Shown here piece by piece: positions 59,371 through 64,000 of a DNA stretch of 64,000 nucleotides. The stretch comes from Trametes villosa (lineage: Eukaryota > Basidiomycota > Agaricomycetes > Polyporales > Polyporaceae). Position numbers and translations under genes: made by a program. The stretch lies in contig PUDQ02000010.1 in the NCBI GenBank assembly GCA_002964805.2, positions 1,488,001 to 1,552,000 on the forward strand, written 5' to 3'. Numbering within the stretch: position 1 is the stretch's first letter; each line of letters opens with the position of its first letter. A model generated the notes under the pieces. The model saw only the letters and a list, made by a program, of their open reading frames with translations. It made no database searches and was not told the DNA's origin.

Positions 59371-61627
59371 ATGGCGTCAATTTTCGCGGTGATCAGCCTG
59401 GGAGATACGTTGGGGGTGACATTCCTTGGCGTTTGCGTCTCATCCATGTGCGTATCTGTTTTCTCGGACGCCCAGGTTGCATCCAGCTGACGAACGGTGG
59501 GTATCAACAGGTTGTACGGCGTAACATGCTTGCAGACGTTCACCTACTATCGCTCGGCAAAGGCGAAGAATGATAGCTGGTGGCTATGGGGTCTGGTGAA
59601 TCCAGTCTCCGTTCGGGGCTTTCTAATACAACTTGTTTACTGACATGCGTACGATGTGTAGGTCCTAGCACTTCTGTCAGTACGCTTCTTCGCACGTTCG
59701 CGCGGTGCAAAGGCTTACCTTCACTGGACATCGACAGCGCGTTCGACAGCGCTCACCAAGCGGTCGTCATTCACGCCGTGTACAACTATCTCGTCCTGGA
59801 TTTCGCGAATCCATTCAAGGTCGTAACACTGGTGTGGTATGTCCCCGCTCACTTATCTCGCGTTCGCCGGAGCTGACCCAAGTTACTCACACTGAAAGGA
59901 GCGTTCCTGTGAGTTTCGGGATTCCCTCCACTCCGTCGAGTCGAGGTTACTGATACCGCCGGTGTGCGCGTGCAGACGGAGATTGTCCTCAATGTAAGCG
60001 TTCACAGGTGCTCTCACAGTATGTTGAGCTAACCACCGAATTCAGGCCATACTTGCTCTCATCCTCAACGGGTACGTGGCTACTTTTCGACGTTCCGCAT
60101 GAATGTAGCTCACTTACAACTAGATTCCTGACATTCCGTCTGTGGAAACGTGCGTAACCCAACGTGACGGCGTACCGCTTGCACTCACCGCGTGTCCTGT
60201 TTTCAGTGAGCCCAAATTACTATCTTACTGGCATCGCAGTAAGTGATTACCGGCATTCTTTGCGCCATATCTTCGGCATAATACTCACCTCCTCGGCAGG
60301 GGGCCCTATCGCTCGCGAACTTCGGTACGTGGCACCCATTATACGCCGCGTTTCAGTTCCGGTCAGCCTAACGCCACTGAACAGGTACAAACCTTGGTAC
60401 GTTGGTAGTTCACTTCCGAAGGCGCTGCTACAAGAGTTCTGACACACACTTTCGGCTTCAGCGTACGCTATCCGGGGGTAAGCCTGCATACGTTCCCGCT
60501 AGAGCCGACGGGCGAGCAGACACTGATCATAATCTCTCGCTGATCACAGCTTCCAATACGATAACATTTTCGCGGCGGAGACCGTCCTGCGGGTACGTCC
60601 CTCCCCTGCGAGTCCCCTCGTCTGGAGACAATGACTCATAGGCGAGCCGCCCCGCACACAGCACCAAGGCATTGCAGGCCTGTCCATTTCCGTCGCCACC
60701 GAGTCGATGATCTCGTTCACGCTCGCCTACTTCCTCCACACGCGTCGCACCGGCCTGCGCAAGTGCGTCTCCGAGTCGCCGCCGCGTTAATCCCCTAGTG
60801 TGGCTGACGGGCAGTCTAGGTCGAATGATATCATCACGAAGCTCATCGCGCTCACTGTCACTACCGGGATGCTTACTACGTAAGTGCTCGCTGCAGTGCG
60901 CCTGGCGTGTCGCTCATGCGTCCTTCGGTGACGCTGAATAACTGCAGTCTATTCAACGTGGCGGACCTTATCGCAGTAGGTATCGGCTGTCTCCTCGAGA
61001 CCTCGCGCGGCAACTCAATGTGTTCTTGCAGTATGTGACGGCGCACAACAACCTCTACGTCCTCTTCTTCAACTTCATGCTCGGCAAACGTACGTCCCCC
61101 GCGCCTCTCTCTCCGCGCCCCGGGGCGCTCGTGCGGTCGACAGTGGCTGACTCGTGATCGCCGCCCGCAGTATACGCAAACTCTCTCCTGACATCGTACG
61201 TCCGCCCTAGCCGATCATCTCCGCGGCGCAGTGAATCGAGAGCCACCCCCGCTGACCACCCTGCATGATTTGCGCCCACCCCTCGCGCCCCGATCACCCC
61301 ACGCCGCCCGCAGGCTGAACAGCCGCGAGTACGTGCTCGGGCTCATGGGCGACAGCCGGGGCTCGTCCGACCACGAGACGCTCAAGTTGCCGCCATCCAG
61401 CCCGGGCTCGAGCGGTGCGCAGCGCGCGCGCGTCGCCTCGCCGCAGGCGGTCCATATCGCGATGGACCGCTTCGTCGTCTCGGTGAGTGTCTATCTCAAC
61501 TTCTGCGCAGTGATTAGGGAAGTGACGCGGGCGCGCCCAGCAGGATACCCAGTCAGACTCGGCGACGAAGTATGAGAGGTGCGTGTCTGCTGTTTCCTGT
61601 GAGCCGAAGACTGGGATGTTATGCTGA
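59371..61627 (+). CDS. DUF6534 multi-pass membrane protein, tandem copy 1
   Basis: DUF6534 protein of unknown function. The ATG at 59371 opens MASIFAVISLGDTLGVTFLG, followed by LYGVTCLQTFTYYRSAKAKN, AFDSAHQAVVIHAVYNYLVL, short exons TEIVLN, AILALILNG, FLTFRLWK and SPNYYLTGIA, and GALSLANFG. Later exons read FQYDNIFAAETVLR, HQGIAGLSISVATESMISFT, SNDIITKLIALTVTTGMLTT, LFNVADLIA, HNNLYVLFFNFMLGK, VYANSLLTS and LNSREYVLGLMGDSRGSSDH. The last exon reads DTQSDSATKYER and, unlike the paralogue at 28601, has no stop there. It runs on through CVSAVSCEPKTGMLC to TGA at 61625-61627, unless an extra intron is used. About 16 exons. Upstream DNA is shared with tandem copy 2. Confidence 0.84.
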
Positions 61628-63120
61628 CTCGCTTCGACGTCGTGTAGCGTTTGATAGCGGCGCTGCTGAGGCTGCTTCGTGAGGCGCGCGGAGCCACCGT
61701 GGGTCATGTTCGGGGTTTGACGTGTGCTATTTATTCGCGGTGTAGGACGCCTTGGTTGGACGTCCGAAGCTGCATATGTACTGCTGTGTTTATGGTGACC
61801 GGTCACTTTTCGTAGGCTGCCGGCTCGTCGCTCTGCTCGGAAACTCCCTTTTAGCGTCTTTTTTTGCAGGAAAAGCAGATGAAAGACACGCAGCCTGCCA
61901 TTACGTTCGTGCACAGTTCCTCAGTGCCTCGACAGCGGTCTCATGCGGGCTAACTATGTTGACAGGAATTGCTGACGGAAATGATCGAAATATCCCACCA
62001 GCGACACATGCATTGGTTGTACAGGTTAACAAGACCCATGCTCCAAGCATCCACCGTGCTCGTGGGTTGTAAGTGCATCACCTGCGACGTGAGAGTGTGC
62101 ATATCTAAACTCTTCTCTGTCCAGGACTGATGTCGAGGTCCTCATCTCCGCCGGTCACACTCGGGGAATCAATGTGGCACGACGGGATGCCGGAAATCAT
62201 AGCGTGGAAGACCGTCTGTAGGTCTTCTTGCGGGAAAGTGGCTCCAGAAAGGGCTGCGACATCATCATCAACCGGTGCCGACATGAGAGTGATGTCGAGA
62301 CCCGTAGATGTTCTCGAATAGACGCAGCTTCCCAGAGTGCTCTCGCATGGCTTTGTTAGCACTCGCCTTCTCGCAGAGCGGGTTGGCAGGCTGCCGCCGA
62401 GGATGCACATCACGACGTCCGATGGCACATACGCACAGCATGTCAGCGTCTAATGCAGTATATTCGCAGGTTCCCCACCACCACCTCCTCATCCAACGCA
62501 AGCCCGCAAATCGCTGGTTTTCAGCCTTCGGCGACATACACCCACACATACCCGCCGAAGTCGGATTGTGGAGCAGATTTATTCGCTTGATGGTCAGCAT
62601 CAGGTGTACACTTACCGGGAACGTTAATCTGGAGTCCACACCACAGGGCAGTGACGGCACTGAATATTGAATGCCCAAGCTGCGCTTCCTTCTACCTGAA
62701 GATCGGGCATCCGTGGCGGAAGAAGACGTGCGTCCCTCGTTAGCGGTGGCGGTCCTACCTTGATGTAGTGCGCATCCATCACGTCAGTGCGCGCCTTCCG
62801 TCTCTCACGTCGCTCATTGACACGTTCGATAGTGGCCGGTCTCTGTCTCCTCGACGTGCCAGCATCCATCGCAGGCGGGTATGCCGTCTTGTGAGGAAAT
62901 GAATGGCCTCCCATGGCGGGGATGCGCGTCTCACTCGTCGAATGCCAGCTCTCGGTGCCTGCGCGCCAATTCGAACCACTTCGCCCAACTTTGGTTCATA
63001 AGACACGCGAAGGGGTACAGGTGTATAAATACTCGTCTGGCGTCTTGCACGGGACGCCTATCCTCGCTCTCTTAGGAGGCTCGTGTCCGACATCTGTCAA
63101 GGAGACACTGCACTATCGCT
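61628..63120. repeat. Duplicated upstream region of the tandem DUF6534 genes
   Basis: From about 62430 to 63120 this spacer matches 58700-59370 upstream of the first tandem gene. Shared runs include GCATGTCAGCGTCTA, CGTCTCTCACGTCG and the TATA context. Weaker similarity is visible further left (61930-62170 against 58210-58470). The spacer codes for nothing I can identify; a minus-strand frame at 62105-62428 is not kept in the other copy. Confidence 0.65.
63024..63031 (+). promoter_or_regulatory. TATA box of DUF6534 gene
   Basis: TATAAATA 90 bases before the ATG at 63121, in the same position and context as in the upstream tandem copy. Confidence 0.6.
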
Positions 63121-64000
63121 ATGGCGTCGATTTTCGCTGGGATTAGTCTGGGGGGCACGTTAGGGGTCACCTTACTCGGCGTTTGTGTATCATCTATGTG
63201 CGTATCCTCTCTCTTGAACATGCCGATCGTACTTCAATGGCTAACATCGCTAACATCGTTATAAACAGGCTGTACGGTGTAACATGCCTACAGACTTTCA
63301 CCTACTATCGCTCAGCAAAGGCGAAGAGCGACACCTGGGGTCTCTGGGGTCTAGTAAGTCAACCGGTTTTTCGCGGCTTTCGAGCGAATGCTTACTCTCG
63401 TACGTGCCGCCGACAGGTCCTGGGACTTCTGTTAGTATCTTCGCTACAACATAACGTACCGTCCAGACCCACTTAAACTTGTCTTCGCAGCGTATTCGAC
63501 AGTGCTCACCAGGCGGTTGTTATTCACGTCGTATACAACTATCTCGTGTTAGACTTTGCGAACCCGTTCAAGGTGATAACGCTGGTGTGGTGAGTGCGAG
63601 CGTTCTTGTCCTCTTCCTGCCGGATATAACGTCAATTGCGTCCACTGCCAGGAGCATACCCGTAAGTCGGGGAACTGTCTCTACTGAACGGAAGCGAGGT
63701 GACTGAGGCAGTTGATGGCTAAACACAGACAGAGGTTGTCCTTAACGTAGGTGTCTGCCAGTACCATCGCAGCCAGTGTATCGTTCTGACAGCCTGACTT
63801 AGGCGATACTTGCCCTCATCCTCAACGGGTGAGTATCTACACCACGTTTTATGTGATTGTAGCTAACACCTCTCCAGATTCCTGACATTCCGTCTGTGGA
63901 AACGTGCGTAACATATAACTACGGAGTGCTGCTCAGTATGCTTACCGTGTCCGACCACTGGTAGTGAGTTCGAAGTATTATCTCACTGGCATTGCGGTAA
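63121..64000 (+). CDS. DUF6534 membrane protein, tandem copy 2 (cut by window end)
   Basis: The 5' half of a DUF6534 gene that runs past the window edge. The ATG at 63121 opens MASIFAGISLGGTLGVTLLG, then LYGVTCLQTFTYYRSAKAKS, VFDSAHQAVVIHVVYNYLVL, TEVVLN, AILALILNG, FLTFRLWK and VSSKYYLTGIA, ending at a donor GTAA at the last bases. Every exon has its counterpart in the copy at 59371 with the same phases, and no disabling change is visible so far. Introns differ more than exons, so the coding frame seems to be under constraint. Function unknown. Confidence 0.83.

Noticed and set aside
62105..62428. Minus-strand frame reading like a protein (GLDITLMSAPVDDDVAA)
   Set aside because: The duplicated counterpart near 58440-58560 does not keep this frame, which argues against a conserved gene.
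1..64000. CRISPR array, bacterial operon or phage elements
   Set aside because: The intron-rich genes show this is fungal nuclear DNA; no regularly spaced repeats are present.

Overview
The window is nuclear DNA of a filamentous fungus, most likely an agaricomycete basidiomycete. Genes are broken by many short GT-AG introns of about 50-70 bases, some exons are only 12-13 bases long, and DUF6534 membrane proteins, P450s and isoprenylcysteine-methyltransferase-like proteins are present in several copies. Gene models below were built by joining exons by eye from splice signals, reading frame and comparison between paralogues in the window. Outer limits are usually firm; some internal splice sites are not.

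Layout. Left part: a DUF6534 gene (2489-4711, +), a second one on the minus strand (5874-8162), an MFS transporter (9013-11224, -) and an LPX1-like alpha/beta hydrolase (12117-13565, -). Then come a 709-bp inverted-repeat element (14273-14981), a 5'-truncated DUF6534 copy (15153-15946, -) and a cytochrome P450 (16583-19032, -). Middle: two tandem ICMT-like methyltransferases (20027-20800 and 22085-22851, -), a P450 (24244-26445, +), a DUF6534 gene (28601-30740, +), a second P450 of the same subfamily (31308-33479, -), a third ICMT-like gene (34789-35554, +) and an MFS transporter (38075-40336, +). Right part: a Gfo/Idh/MocA oxidoreductase (41180-42754, -), a DUF6534 gene (45318-47401, -), a second LPX1-like hydrolase with a long N-terminal extension (49988-52113, -), a monoacylglycerol-lipase-like hydrolase (52832-54118, +), a third MFS transporter (54768-57011, -) and two tandem DUF6534 genes (59371-61627 and 63121 to the window end, +).

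Sixteen of the 19 intact or window-truncated genes fall into five families: six DUF6534, three MFS, three P450, three ICMT-like and two LPX1-like members, with two of the P450s forming a close pair (counting the third P450 gives seventeen). The window therefore looks like accessory, duplication-prone sequence. Oxygenases, methyltransferases, hydrolases, an NAD(P)-dependent oxidoreductase and drug-type exporters would fit specialised metabolism or detoxification, but I see no PKS, NRPS, terpene synthase or other scaffold-forming gene. A joint pathway is therefore only a hypothesis. Intergenic stretches up to 2.6 kb hold no gene I can support.
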